This document shows, one piece after another, positions 54,352 through 63,137 of a DNA stretch of 64,000 nucleotides (positions are counted from its first letter, which is position 1; every line of letters starts with the position of its first letter). A program made the translations under genes and the position numbers. This DNA is from an uncultured Bacteroidota bacterium (GTDB lineage: Bacteria; Bacteroidota; Bacteroidia; Chitinophagales; Chitinophagaceae). The notes below the pieces were generated by a model. That model had not been told where the DNA came from. It worked only from the letters and a program-made list of their open reading frames with translations, and ran no database searches. Location of the stretch: the NCBI GenBank assembly GCA_903831935.1, contig CAIKZP010000031.1:74401-138400 (forward strand), given 5' to 3'.

Positions 54352-54810
54352 TCAACTTTCTTTCTCTCTAATTTTTTCAAGAATCAAATTCAACTGCTTG
54401 GCATCTGTATTTGAAATATCAACAACGCCATCCATTAATTGATTAACAGATTGCGTTGCCGCTTCTAACAAAACAATGCCACTTGTAGTTAAACTAATTA
54501 CCGTTTCGCGTTTATCTAATAATGAACTTGTTCGCTTAACTAGTTTTTTTATTTCTAAACGGCCTATAATCCTTGGTACGTTTGAGTTTTTTTCAATCAT
54601 TCTACAAGCAATATCCCTTACACACATTTGCTCAGGGTATTTTCCTTTTAGTATTCTTAACACATTGTATTGTTCGTGGGTTAAGCTATACTCTTTTAAA
54701 GACTTACTCATAGTGGTTTTTAACCACCAGGCAGAATACAAAATATTCAAAACTGCTTTGTGTGCTTCACTTTTGAATTTTGTACTTAATATAGCTTGTT
54801 CTAGTTTCAC
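54352..54810 (-). CDS. MarR family transcriptional regulator
   Basis: A 152-residue winged-helix regulator: AVLNILYSAWWLKTTMSKSLKEYSLTHEQYNVLRILKGKYPEQMCVRDIACRMIEKNSNVPRIIGRLEIKKLVKRTSSLLDKRETVISLT. MarR dimers bind short inverted repeats and are released by phenolic ligands or oxidation. The start appears to be GTG 54810; no ATG lies upstream before the promoter element. It is first in the operon marR-pirin-pirin, and an inverted repeat covers its own promoter, so autoregulation is likely. Confidence 0.9.
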   Translation of the reverse strand: MKLEQAILSTKFKSEAHKAVLNILYSAWWLKTTMSKSLKEYSLTHEQYNVLRILKGKYPEQMCVRDIACRMIEKNSNVPRIIGRLEIKKLVKRTSSLLDKRETVISLTTSGIVLLEAATQSVNQLMDGVVDISNTDAKQLNLILEKIREKES

Positions 54811-54814
54811 AGCA

Positions 54815-54845
54815 CAAATGTATGTATGTACATCTATTTTTCAAA
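54815..54845 (-). promoter_or_regulatory. marR operon promoter
   Basis: The minus strand reads TTTG (54845-54842), 19 bases, TACATTTG (54822-54815), a full consensus promoter. The GTG start of marR is 4 bases beyond it, so the transcript is probably leaderless. Confidence 0.7.
54822..54833. promoter_or_regulatory. Operator-like inverted repeat inside the marR promoter
   Basis: ATGTATGTACAT is a 5-2-5 inverted repeat (ATGTA-TG-TACAT), a close match to GTGTATGTACAC at 54321-54332. It lies between the minus-33 and minus-7 elements, where a bound MarR dimer would block RNA polymerase. Confidence 0.65.
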
Positions 54846-54852
54846 ATATATT

Positions 54853-54887
54853 CAAAAAAAATCCCGCTAGTACTTACTAACGGGATT
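54853..54887 (-). terminator. Intrinsic terminator after surA
   Basis: AATCCCG (54860-54866) and TAGTA (54868-54872) pair with TACTA (54875-54879) and CGGGATT (54881-54887), with one c-a mismatch. On the minus strand it is followed by at least seven T residues, 20 bases past the surA stop and just upstream of the marR promoter, so it insulates the two units. Confidence 0.85.
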
Positions 54888-54907
54888 AATATTGTTTTTT
54901 GTTTAAC

Positions 54908-56281
54908 TTAATTTCTGGCTTCAATTGCCGCCTTGCGCCACTCTTCTAAACCTGTGCAAGCACCAAAACTTTTGTCAATTGAAATATAATAAGTAGGAAT
55001 ATGTTCTTTAAACCATTTTTCTAAAATGCCCGATTTTTTGTCTTCCATAGCCCTATTTGCCACGCGATTATAGTCTTCCTTTAAATTCTCGCGATGCGGC
55101 TCGGTTCTGTTTTTTAAATAAATAATTCTAACTTTTTTGCTTCCTCTTTCATCGGTAAAAACCTGTGGTTGAGAAAAGCTTCCTGGCTTCATATCCTTTA
55201 AAGCAATCACCATTTCTTTGTCTACCTGATCCATGGTAATATAAGTAGATCCGTCTTTTCCAGATACGGCACCCGCACTAAATTTGCTACCATCGTCGTC
55301 ACTAAATTTGCTAACTGCTTCGCCAAAAGCCAAACTACCATCCACTAATTTTTTACGAATAGAATCTAATTTTTGTTTGGTTTCTTTAATTTCTTCGTCG
55401 GTTACTGGAGGGATTCTTAATATATGACGAACAACTGCATCATCGCCAGAACGGCTAACCATTTGAATAATGTGCAGGCCGAATTTAGATTTAATTACAG
55501 AAGAAATTTGTCCTTCTTTTAAACGAAATGCGCCAGATAAAAATGCAGGATCCCACATATTTTTATCATTTCTATTCAAATTATATTGACCAGCATTTTC
55601 GGTTTTTCCTGGATCTTCAGAATAGAATTTAACCAATTGCTCAAATTTTTTGCTGCCAGATTCAACTTGGCGCTTGTAATCGTACAATTGCTTTGAAACA
55701 TATTCCTCTACATCTTTATTTGCTTTTGGATGTATTACAATTTGGCTTACTTCAATTTCACTTTCGTAAAATGGAAGGCTATCTTTTGGCGTTTTATTGT
55801 AGTATGCTTTTACTTCTGTTGGCGTCATTTTAATGTTGTCAACAATCTTGCCGCGCATTTGATCGGCCAGTTTTTGTTCCCTTAAAGCTTCTTTAAAATC
55901 TTCTTTCATTTGATACACTGTTTTACCAGCAATCTCTTCAAGAATTTCTTTAGAGCCATATGAATTGATAAAACTGCGAATACGATTCTCCATTTGGTTT
56001 TCGATCTCTTCGTCGTTAACCGTTAAAGAATCCTTCATAGCTTGTAATACCAAGGCTTTTTGAATCAATTGTCCTTCTAATACCTGACACTCTGTTGGAA
56101 TGATGGCATTTTCTTGACCTTGCGCCTGACGCTTTACATCTAAAATGGCATTGGTTACATCTGATTGTAAAATGATTTTATCACCTACTTGCGCAATGAT
56201 TTTATCGGCAACCACTTTTTTAGTTTGTGCCTGTGCGCCAAATGATCCAACTATCAATAAAATAAAAAATACCTGCTTCAT
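54908..56281 (-). CDS. surA: Periplasmic peptidylprolyl isomerase SurA
   Basis: Chaperone and prolyl isomerase that hands outer membrane proteins to the BAM complex. The 457-residue protein has a signal peptide (MKQVFFILLIVGSFGAQAQ), a SurA_N domain (about 25-160, KVVADKIIAQVGDKIILQSDVTNAILD), and two parvulin domains (about 180-275, SEIEVSQIVIHP with SEDPGKTENAGQYN; and about 285-380, VVRHILRIPP with FSDDDGSKFSAGAV). ATG 56281 is chosen over an upstream TTG. It follows infB and has its own minus-7 element. Confidence 0.92.
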   Translation of the reverse strand: MKQVFFILLIVGSFGAQAQTKKVVADKIIAQVGDKIILQSDVTNAILDVKRQAQGQENAIIPTECQVLEGQLIQKALVLQAMKDSLTVNDEEIENQMENRIRSFINSYGSKEILEEIAGKTVYQMKEDFKEALREQKLADQMRGKIVDNIKMTPTEVKAYYNKTPKDSLPFYESEIEVSQIVIHPKANKDVEEYVSKQLYDYKRQVESGSKKFEQLVKFYSEDPGKTENAGQYNLNRNDKNMWDPAFLSGAFRLKEGQISSVIKSKFGLHIIQMVSRSGDDAVVRHILRIPPVTDEEIKETKQKLDSIRKKLVDGSLAFGEAVSKFSDDDGSKFSAGAVSGKDGSTYITMDQVDKEMVIALKDMKPGSFSQPQVFTDERGSKKVRIIYLKNRTEPHRENLKEDYNRVANRAMEDKKSGILEKWFKEHIPTYYISIDKSFGACTGLEEWRKAAIEARN

Positions 56282-56297
56282 AGATTTCAATATCAGT

Positions 56298-56305
56298 CAA
56301 AAATA
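56298..56305 (-). promoter_or_regulatory. Minus-7 element of surA
   Basis: The minus strand reads TATTTTTG, a consensus match, 16 bases before ATG 56281. A small hairpin GCCATT/AATGGC (56327-56341) sits just upstream, after the infB stop. surA may thus be transcribed apart from the rimP operon. Confidence 0.5.
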
Positions 56306-56353
56306 GCGATTCAACGCTCGAACTGCGCCATTCAAAATGGCTTTTAACAAAAC

Positions 56354-59300
56354 TTATAAAGTACGCTTCACTTCTTCTTCTTCAAATGCCTCAACTATAT
56401 CACCTACACGGATGTCGGCGTAGTTTTTAATAGTCAATCCGCACTCAGTGTTTGTTGCAACGTCTTTTACATCGTCTTTAAAGCGTTTCAAGCTGCCCAA
56501 TTCAGCGGCTTGTCCTTCTCCTTTCGGATACTCCACAATACCATCACGAATAATTCTGATTTTACTGTTACGGGCAATTTTGCCTTCAAGTACAAAACAT
56601 CCTGCAACGGTTGCCTTATCGAATTTATAGACTTCTCTAACCTCAACATTCGCTGTGATTTTCTCTTGGAATTTAGGTTCCAACATACCTTCCATGGCGC
56701 TTTTAACTTCGTCAATGGCTTGGTAGATAATAGAGTATAATTTAATTTCTACTCCTTCGGTATCGGCTAGTTTATTGGCCTGCATAGAAGGTCGAACGTT
56801 AAATCCTACAACGATTGCATCAGAAGCCGTAGCCAATAATACATCAGATTCAGAAATTTGACCAACTCCTTTATGTACAACTCTAATAGCAATTTCTTCG
56901 GTAGAAAGTTTTTGTAATGAATCACTTAATGCTTCTACAGAACCATCCACGTCTCCTTTAATAATAATATTAAGTTCTTTAAAGTTACCCAATGCCAAAC
57001 GACGACCAATTTCATCGAGTGTAATGTGTTTACGAGCACGTAACCCTTGCTCACGCAATAATTGCGCACGCTTGGTAGCCATTTCTTTTGCTTCTGCTTC
57101 GTCTTCAAATACCCTGAACTTCTCACCCGCTTGTGGTGCACCATTCAATCCTAATATTACTACAGGCGTAGAAGGTGGCGCAACTTCAATACGTTGGTTA
57201 CGTTCGTTGAACATGGCTTTTACACGACCATAGTTTTGACCAGAAACTATCAAGTCTCCCTGACGTAGTGTTCCGTTCTGAACCAAAATGGTTGCTACAT
57301 ATCCGCGGCCTTTATCTAATGACGCTTCAATAATAGTACCACTTCCTTCCCTTTGTGGGTTGGCTTTTAGGTCTAAAATTTCTGCTTCAAACAATACTTT
57401 TTCTAACAACAAGTCTACATTCAAACCTTGCTTAGCAGATAATTCTTGGTTTTGGAATTTACCACCCCAAGCTTCTACTAAAATGTTCATTTGAGAAAGC
57501 TGTTCGTATATTTTTTGCGGTTGTGCACCGTCTTTATCAATTTTATTTACCGCAAAAATCATTGGTACACCCGCTGCTTGCGCGTGACTGATGGCTTCCT
57601 TGGTTTGAGGCATTACCGCATCATCGGCAGCTACCACAATAATAGCAATATCCGTTACTTTGGCACCACGAGCACGCATGGCCGTAAAGGCTTCGTGACC
57701 CGGAGTATCTAAGAAAGTAATTGCTTTACCATTAGGAAGTGTTACTTCATAAGCACCAATATGCTGTGTAATACCACCCGCTTCACCGGCAACTACATTG
57801 GCATTTCTAATATAATCCAATAATGAAGTTTTACCATGATCTACGTGACCCATGATGGTAACAATTGGCGCACGTTCTACTTGATCTGCAACATCGTCAT
57901 TATCATCTTCATCATCCAAATCATCTACGTCTTCTAAACCAATAAACTCAACTTCAAAACCAAACTCACTTGATACAAGTTCAATTACTTCCGCATCTAG
58001 TCTTTGGTTAATAGATACCATGATACCTAAGCCCATACACTTACCAATTACATCGGCAAAGCTTACGTCCATTAAGTTGGCTAATTCGCTCACTGTAACA
58101 AACTCGGTAACTTGTAAATGATTGTCTTCAGATGTATCACCAACTTGTTCAGCAGCTTCATCACGTTTTGCACGACGATACTTGGCTTTTAAACTCTTTC
58201 CACGTCCACCAGTACCAGATAATTTGGCCTGTGTTTCACGGATTTTTTCTTGTATGGCTTTTTGGTCAATTTCTTTATTGTCATCAGCTCCTCTGCGCGT
58301 TGCTGCAGTTCTGTCTCTGTTAGCACCACCGCCAGCACGATTTCCGCCGCCGCCAGCTGCACCGCCACGATTAAATCCGCCACCGCCTTGTTGACCTCCA
58401 CCGCCACCACGGTTTCCGCCATTATTATTGGCAGGAACAATTGGTCTGTTCGGACCAGATGGACGGGCAGGACCACCTGCACTAGCCACACCTAAGCCTT
58501 GGCCTTGTTGAGGTGGTTGGTTTGCACCAGCATTATTGTCGGGTTTTTTGTCGACAGGAATACGTTTGCGTTTGCGCTTTTCTTCCCTGCCCATTGGTTT
58601 TGGACGGGTATCGCTATTAACAGGTAATTCAATTCTTCCTAATATTTTAGGTCCTTCTAATTTATCTGCCTTAATATTTTCAATTACCGGACCCGCTTCT
58701 TCAACAGACTCGGGAACAACTACTGCAACTGGTGCTGGTGGAGGGGTTGGCGCTACAACTTCGGCTTGTTTTTTAGGAGCCGCTTTTTTAGGCGTTGCTA
58801 CAACTGGTGCAACTGCAGCCGTTTCTGGTGCAGCTTCCTTAGTTGGTGTTTTTTTGGCTGTTTTTTTAGGACGAGTAGAAGAATCAATAGCCGATAAGTC
58901 AATTTTACTCAACACTTTCGGTGATTCTAATTCTGGTGCATCTATTTTGGTAACCCCAGAATCATTGGTAACTGCCACATTGGTTGTTTCAACAATTGGA
59001 GCAGGGGCAACCACTGGCGCTTCTACTACTACTGGTTTTTCAACCACTGGTGCAACAACTACTGGTGCTGCAACAACTGGATCTGCTACTACTACTGGTG
59101 GAGGAGCTGCCACAACTGGAGCTGCTACTACTACTGGAGCAGGTGCTGCTTTTTCTTCTTTTTTATTGAAGCCAATATCTTCTTCGTCTTTTTTCTTTCT
59201 TGCTTCGGTTTGAGCGCCTTTTGGTATTTCTACCAAGTCGGCCTTGTTCTTGGCCTGTTTATCATTTTGGAACTCCGCCTGCAAGGCATAATAATGGTCT

Positions 59301-59434
59301 TCCGTAAGCTTTGCAGTTGGCTTCAGGTCGTCGCGGCTAAATCCTTTCTTCACCAAAAATTCGATCAGGGTATCCTGACCAATGTTGAATTCTTTGGCGG
59401 CTGCTAACAGTCTTGGTAATTTCAGTTCTGACAT
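56354..59434 (-). CDS. infB: Translation initiation factor IF-2
   Basis: GTPase that brings fMet-tRNA to the 30S and promotes subunit joining. The 1,026-residue chain starts with an IF2_N domain ([28 protein letters not shown]). A roughly 380-residue low-complexity tract follows: Ala/Pro/Val repeats (about 85-260) and a Gly/Arg/Asn-rich stretch (about 300-370). A second IF2_N ([27 protein letters not shown]) leads to the GTPase domain, with G1 [14 protein letters not shown] (about 525), G3 DTPGHEAF and G4 NKID, and the C-terminal domains. It is the third gene of rimP-nusA-infB. Confidence 0.97.
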   Translation of the reverse strand: MSELKLPRLLAAAKEFNIGQDTLIEFLVKKGFSRDDLKPTAKLTEDHYYALQAEFQNDKQAKNKADLVEIPKGAQTEARKKKDEEDIGFNKKEEKAAPAPVVVAAPVVAAPPPVVVADPVVAAPVVVAPVVEKPVVVEAPVVAPAPIVETTNVAVTNDSGVTKIDAPELESPKVLSKIDLSAIDSSTRPKKTAKKTPTKEAAPETAAVAPVVATPKKAAPKKQAEVVAPTPPPAPVAVVVPESVEEAGPVIENIKADKLEGPKILGRIELPVNSDTRPKPMGREEKRKRKRIPVDKKPDNNAGANQPPQQGQGLGVASAGGPARPSGPNRPIVPANNNGGNRGGGGGQQGGGGFNRGGAAGGGGNRAGGGANRDRTAATRRGADDNKEIDQKAIQEKIRETQAKLSGTGGRGKSLKAKYRRAKRDEAAEQVGDTSEDNHLQVTEFVTVSELANLMDVSFADVIGKCMGLGIMVSINQRLDAEVIELVSSEFGFEVEFIGLEDVDDLDDEDDNDDVADQVERAPIVTIMGHVDHGKTSLLDYIRNANVVAGEAGGITQHIGAYEVTLPNGKAITFLDTPGHEAFTAMRARGAKVTDIAIIVVAADDAVMPQTKEAISHAQAAGVPMIFAVNKIDKDGAQPQKIYEQLSQMNILVEAWGGKFQNQELSAKQGLNVDLLLEKVLFEAEILDLKANPQREGSGTIIEASLDKGRGYVATILVQNGTLRQGDLIVSGQNYGRVKAMFNERNQRIEVAPPSTPVVILGLNGAPQAGEKFRVFEDEAEAKEMATKRAQLLREQGLRARKHITLDEIGRRLALGNFKELNIIIKGDVDGSVEALSDSLQKLSTEEIAIRVVHKGVGQISESDVLLATASDAIVVGFNVRPSMQANKLADTEGVEIKLYSIIYQAIDEVKSAMEGMLEPKFQEKITANVEVREVYKFDKATVAGCFVLEGKIARNSKIRIIRDGIVEYPKGEGQAAELGSLKRFKDDVKDVATNTECGLTIKNYADIRVGDIVEAFEEEEVKRTL

Positions 59435-59454
59435 TCAGTTTTTTTTAGTCAACA

Positions 59455-59481
59455 AACCAAGGGCAAGCCCCGGTTTTTTTT
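59455..59481 (+). terminator. Plus-strand terminator-like hairpin between nusA and infB
   Basis: AACC (59455-59458), GGGC (59461-59464), GCCC (59467-59470) and GGTT (59472-59475) nest into one hairpin followed by eight T residues on the plus strand, opposite to the operon. On the minus strand there is no T run, so it should not stop the operon transcript. It may end antisense transcripts or sit as structure in the infB leader. Confidence 0.45.
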
Positions 59482-59560
59482 ATTTTTAGCTTTTCATCTA
59501 TCCATTCAAAGTTGTTTACTCAATTCAACACTAAGACAAAGATAATCTCCAAAAAGCGGC

Positions 59561-60811
59561 TTATTCTTCACGATCAAATTCATCTTGCAATACTTTGCGG
59601 ACTTCAGTAATCGTTTCAATTTCTAAATCGGTTCTTCTTTCAAGTTCTTCAGCAGATAATTTCAAGATACTTCTAGCCGTATCACAACCAATTCGCTTGA
59701 ATTCGTCAATAATCCATGGTTCAATTTCATCGCTGAATTCTTCTAAGTCAATATCAAATTCATCCACCACTTCTTCGTCTTCGCGGAATACATCAATTTC
59801 ATACCCTGTTAATTCACAAGCCAATTTAATGTTTACTCCTCTGCGGCCAATTGCTAAAGAAACTTGGTCGGCCTTTAAATAAACTTCGGCATGTTTTTTA
59901 TCGTTATCCAATTCCATATAGCTGATTTTAGCCGGCGTTAATGAACGCTGAATCAACAATTGAATATTGGTAGTAAAATTGATAACATCGATATTTTCAT
60001 TTTTCAATTCACGAACAATTCCATGAATACGACTTCCTTTCATTCCCACACAAGCACCTACTGGATCAATACGATCGTCGTAACTTTCAACAGCCACTTT
60101 TGCTCTTTCTCCTGGATCACGAACGATTTTTTTAATTGCTATTAAACCATCAAATATTTCAGGAACTTCAATCTCTAATAATTTAGATAAGAACAAAGGA
60201 CTAGTTCTTGAAAGAATAATTACAGGTGAGTTGTTTTTTAAATCAACCCTTGCAATTACTGCACGAACGTTTTCGCCTTTCTTGAAATAATCTTGTGGAA
60301 TTTGTTCAGATTTTGGCAAAATCAATTCATTGCTTTCTTCATCTAACAATAACACTTCTTTTTTCCAAACTTGATAAACTTCTGCACTGATAATTTCACC
60401 AATACGATCGCCATATTTTTTAATTAAAGCACTTTTCTTTAAATCGCTGATACGGCTTGCCAAGGTTTGTTTTGCAGCAAGAATGGCTCTACGACCAAAG
60501 TCTAGGATATCTACCTCTTCGTATAATTCTTCGCCTACTTCAAAATCTGGTTCAATTTTAACAGCATCGGTATAGCCAATTTCAGCCAATGGATCTAATA
60601 CTTCGCCATCGTCTACAATCATGCGTCGACGAATAATTTCTAAATCGCCTTTTTCGGCATTTACAATTACGTCGAAGTTTTCATCGCTTCCAAATTTTTT
60701 GCGCAAGAGTGTTTTAAAAACATCTTCTACCACCTTCATCATCGTAGGACGATCTATGCTTTCTGCGTCTTTGAATTCCTGGAATGCCTCAATCAGGTTG
60801 ATACTAGCCAT
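59561..60811 (-). CDS. nusA: Transcription termination/antitermination factor NusA
   Basis: RNA polymerase accessory factor for pausing, termination and antitermination. The 416-residue protein has the N-terminal polymerase-binding domain (LIEAFQEFKDAESIDRPTMMKVVEDVFKTLLRKK; DFGRRAILAAKQTLASRI), an S1 domain (about 135-200, KYGDRIGEIISAEVYQVWKKEVLLL), and KH1/KH2 (GACVGMKGSRIHGIVRELKNENIDVINF; YLKADQVSLAIGRRGVNIKLACELTGYEI). A short acidic C terminus replaces the longer repeats of E. coli NusA. It lies between rimP and infB. Confidence 0.97.
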   Translation of the reverse strand: MASINLIEAFQEFKDAESIDRPTMMKVVEDVFKTLLRKKFGSDENFDVIVNAEKGDLEIIRRRMIVDDGEVLDPLAEIGYTDAVKIEPDFEVGEELYEEVDILDFGRRAILAAKQTLASRISDLKKSALIKKYGDRIGEIISAEVYQVWKKEVLLLDEESNELILPKSEQIPQDYFKKGENVRAVIARVDLKNNSPVIILSRTSPLFLSKLLEIEVPEIFDGLIAIKKIVRDPGERAKVAVESYDDRIDPVGACVGMKGSRIHGIVRELKNENIDVINFTTNIQLLIQRSLTPAKISYMELDNDKKHAEVYLKADQVSLAIGRRGVNIKLACELTGYEIDVFREDEEVVDEFDIDLEEFSDEIEPWIIDEFKRIGCDTARSILKLSAEELERRTDLEIETITEVRKVLQDEFDREE

Positions 60812-60833
60812 AACTTAATTTTTACGTTTCGCT

Positions 60834-60856
60834 CTGCAAACCATTTCGGCTTGCAG
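60834..60856. other. Hairpin in the rimP-nusA gap
   Basis: CTGCAA (60834-60839) pairs with TTGCAG (60851-60856), extended by CC/GG across one mismatch, with an ATTTC loop. No T run follows on the minus strand. It may be processing or translational structure between the two coding regions. Confidence 0.35.
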
Positions 60857-60860
60857 CTGA

Positions 60861-61325
60861 TTAGAATTTGATTTGTACTGTTGTTGTTTTTATATTATTG
60901 AAAGGAATAACTAACTGTTGTGTAACGGCTTTTTTACCCTTTCCTTCTATTGTTTCTAATAAAATATCTGCAGGAGTTACCGCCAACAGGTTTCCTATTT
61001 TTTCGCTTCCATCTGCAAATGCTACTGCTACCGATCTGCCAATATTTTTTTGATACTGACGCAACAATTGCAATGGTTCGTCGATGCCTGGAGAAGAAAC
61101 TTCTAATGAAAATTCTCCTTCGGGATACCAAGCTTTCTCTTCAATTAAACTATAGAGTTGACGATTGATTTTCACACATTTTTCAATGGGAAAACCTGTA
61201 TCACCATCCATAAATATTTTAATATTATTTGTAGGCTTTATAAACACACTAACCAAAAAATAGGTAGGTTCTTCTGCCAATAACAGTTGAATTAGCGCCT
61301 CTATTTCTTTTATTCTTGTTTCCAT
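60861..61325 (-). CDS. rimP: Ribosome maturation factor RimP
   Basis: Needed for assembly of the 30S subunit. The 154-residue protein starts at ATG 61325 (METRIKEIEALIQ); a TTG two codons upstream is also in frame. It shows the family segments FIKPTNNIKIFMDGDTGFPIEKCVKINRQL and FSLEVSSPGIDEPLQLLRQYQKNIGRSVAV, followed by an SM-like C-terminal domain. It is the first gene of the conserved rimP-nusA-infB operon and is preceded by a structured leader of about 137 bases. Confidence 0.95.
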   Translation of the reverse strand: METRIKEIEALIQLLLAEEPTYFLVSVFIKPTNNIKIFMDGDTGFPIEKCVKINRQLYSLIEEKAWYPEGEFSLEVSSPGIDEPLQLLRQYQKNIGRSVAVAFADGSEKIGNLLAVTPADILLETIEGKGKKAVTQQLVIPFNNIKTTTVQIKF

Positions 61326-61340
61326 TTTCAAAAACTTTCA

Positions 61341-61450
61341 CAAAGCAGTAATTGCTGCTTTGATTTAGAAAATTGTTCCTTTTTTGTGGCCTTTTGACTC
61401 AAAAGCTTCAGGTATAGAAAAAGGAGAAGGGAACGGTAGCCGTTCCCTTC
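61341..61450 (-). promoter_or_regulatory. Structured 5' leader of the rimP-nusA-infB operon
   Basis: Three hairpins lie between the predicted transcription start (about 61462) and the rimP ATG. The first is an 11-bp perfect stem, GAAGGGAACGG (61426-61436) with CCGTTCCCTTC (61440-61450), followed on the minus strand by TCCTTTTT. The second is CTTTTG/CAAAAG (61391-61405). The third is CAAAGCAG (61341-61348) with CTGCTTTG (61355-61362), followed by TGAAAGTTTTT. Hairpins one and three look like terminators placed inside the leader. Confidence 0.6.
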
Positions 61451-61468
61451 GTGTGTATTTTTCTATTG

Positions 61469-61501
61469 CAAATATAGTGGAAAACTAGATTATCTTCCAA
61501 A
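61469..61501 (-). promoter_or_regulatory. Promoter of the rimP-nusA-infB operon
   Basis: The minus strand reads TTTG (61501-61498), 21 bases, TATATTTG (61476-61469). Both elements match the Bacteroidota consensus. It is divergent from, and within 40 bases of, the promoter of the DUF4834 gene. Confidence 0.7.
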
Positions 61502-61510
61502 TTTGATGAT

Positions 61511-61518
61511 TATCTTTG
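61511..61518 (+). promoter_or_regulatory. Minus-7 element of the DUF4834 gene
   Basis: TATCTTTG, a TAnnTTTG match, ends 6 bases before ATG 61525. It overlaps a TTG at 61516 that would otherwise be a possible start, so that start is rejected. Confidence 0.55.
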
Positions 61519-61524
61519 TTTTCT

Positions 61525-61755
61525 ATGATCAAGATGATTTTTTATGGACTGGTTGCTTACCTGATCTATAAACTGGTTTTTGAGCTGGTTATTCCCGTAG
61601 GCAAGGCAAGTGTTCAAATGAAAGAAAAGTTGCAACAAATGCAAGAGCAACAGCGGTACCAACAGCAACAATCAAGGCCAACTGCCGAACCTACCCCTGC
61701 GCCAAAAGCCAAGGAAGACAAAGACTATATTGATTTTGAAGAGGTAAAGCCTTAA
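61525..61755 (+). CDS. DUF4834-like small membrane protein
   Basis: A 76-residue protein with one N-terminal membrane helix (MIKMIFYGLVAYLIYKLVFELVIPV), a Gln-rich middle (LQQMQEQQRYQQQQ) and an acidic end (DKEDKDYIDFEEVKP-like). This matches the short DUF4834 proteins found in Bacteroidota, whose function is unknown. It is divergent from rimP and convergent with the HAD gene. The ATG at 61525 is 6 bases after the promoter element. Confidence 0.72.
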   Translation: MIKMIFYGLVAYLIYKLVFELVIPVGKASVQMKEKLQQMQEQQRYQQQQSRPTAEPTPAPKAKEDKDYIDFEEVKP

Positions 61756-61767
61756 GTAATTCTATTA

Positions 61768-62382
61768 TTATAAATCTAATTCTGGCAAGGTCTGTGGCCA
61801 TTGCAGGTGAATGGTTTGTAGGCCAACTTGATTAGCCGCTTCAATATTTTTTAAAGTATCGTCTATAAAAACAGTTTCTGCAGCTACTAATCCATGGTTT
61901 TCTAAAATTTGAATAAATGGTTCGAGCGATGGTTTGCGCAAACCCATTTCTTGCGAGTAATACGCTTTTTCAAAAAAATCATTAAAATTGGTTTTACCTG
62001 TTTGATTAAAATAGGTTTCTAAAAATGATTCGTAATGAATTTGGTTGGTGTTAGAAAATAAAAAGATTCGATACTTATTTTTTATGCTATCGAGCCATTC
62101 CAAACTAGGCAATCGAAAATCAATTAGCAAAGCATTCCATGCAGTTTTAATTTGATTGTTAGTTAATGCAATTTGAGTGGCATTCCTAAATGCATCATAA
62201 AATTCATTTGGGCTGATGGCGCCAGTTTCTAGTTGAATAAACAAATCGTTTGAGTGGTGCTGGGTGAACATTTCAGAAAAATTTTCAACACCTAATGCAA
62301 CAAATGCTGCTTCTGTTTTTTTAAAATCAATGTTAAACAACACGCCTCCTAAATCAAAAATGATATTTTTTACTCCTTGCAT
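61768..62382 (-). CDS. HAD family hydrolase (YihX-like)
   Basis: A 204-residue haloacid-dehalogenase-fold phosphatase. Motif I is IIFDLGGVLFNID (Asp nucleophile near residue 11), motif II FLFSNTNQIHYESF, motif III Lys in GLRKPSLEPFIQIL, and motif IV FIDDTLKNIEAANQVG. The DLGGVL form resembles YihX sugar phosphatases. The natural substrate is unknown. It begins 2 bases after the methyltransferase stop, so the two are likely co-transcribed. Confidence 0.9.
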   Translation of the reverse strand: MQGVKNIIFDLGGVLFNIDFKKTEAAFVALGVENFSEMFTQHHSNDLFIQLETGAISPNEFYDAFRNATQIALTNNQIKTAWNALLIDFRLPSLEWLDSIKNKYRIFLFSNTNQIHYESFLETYFNQTGKTNFNDFFEKAYYSQEMGLRKPSLEPFIQILENHGLVAAETVFIDDTLKNIEAANQVGLQTIHLQWPQTLPELDL

Positions 62383-62384
62383 AC

Positions 62385-63050
62385 TTAACTGATTTTATGT
62401 AGTGGATTTTTTTGCAACACAAAGATATTAATCAAAACGGTCTCGTGATTGAATCTAATTTCTTGCTCTTTGTTTAGCACACACCAAGGCAATAATTTAG
62501 CAATAAAATCCTTTGCTACCAATCGTTGCGGAGTACTTAATAGTATGGTGGTGCCTTGTTGAATAAACTGTTCTAGCATTAAAAATACCGTTTCAAAATC
62601 GGAAGGATTATAATTAATATCACTCAATAATAAAACTTCTGCTTCTACAGATTTGGGTATTGCTTGCCAATTAATTAAGGCGCTAGAAATATTTGATACT
62701 TGATTATCTGCAATATTTTTTTCTAATAATGCAATAGCGGCTGGCGCATAATCACTGCAACAAATATGGCTAGCATATTTTGCAGCCACAAAAGAAGGCA
62801 AGCCAATTCCTGCAGCTAATTCTAGTAGTTTTTTATTTTGAATATAGCTTGGATTTTCTTGTAAAAAATTGGCGAGCGCAATGGCCGATGGCCAAATTTT
62901 TGCCCAATAAGGAAAGTCTAATCCTCCCAATTGATATAGCGCCTGCAATTGAACAAAATCAGGAACGGCCAATTCTATGGTTGTGTTTGGAACCAAATAC
63001 TGTTCAAACACTAGGTCTTGTAACAACAGATGGGCATTGGGTGCTTGCAT
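62385..63050 (-). CDS. Class I SAM-dependent methyltransferase
   Basis: A 221-residue Rossmann-fold methyltransferase; ATG 63050 is chosen over a TTG 13 codons upstream. Motif I is LLELAAGIGLPSFVAAKYASHICCSDYAPAA (about 85-115), and motif IV falls in EVLLLSDINYNPSDFETV. FPYWAKIWPSAIALANFL before motif I resembles protein-lysine methyltransferases of the METTL/ETFB-KMT kind. The substrate is inferred only. It forms a tight pair with the HAD gene. Confidence 0.85.
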   Translation of the reverse strand: MQAPNAHLLLQDLVFEQYLVPNTTIELAVPDFVQLQALYQLGGLDFPYWAKIWPSAIALANFLQENPSYIQNKKLLELAAGIGLPSFVAAKYASHICCSDYAPAAIALLEKNIADNQVSNISSALINWQAIPKSVEAEVLLLSDINYNPSDFETVFLMLEQFIQQGTTILLSTPQRLVAKDFIAKLLPWCVLNKEQEIRFNHETVLINIFVLQKNPLHKIS

Positions 63051-63137
63051 ATACAACTGGTTTGAAAAATAATGGAGCAATAAGCGCAAATCAAATCAAC
63101 AATATTACTGTAGTTTCGCAAAAACAATTCAACAATC

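Noticed and set aside
58536-59213. Open reading frame of 225 codons on the plus strand opposite infB
   Set aside because: It mirrors the Ala/Pro/Val and Gly-rich repeats of IF-2 and has Ser/Thr/Gly-repetitive translation with no family match. The IF-2 gene explains the DNA.
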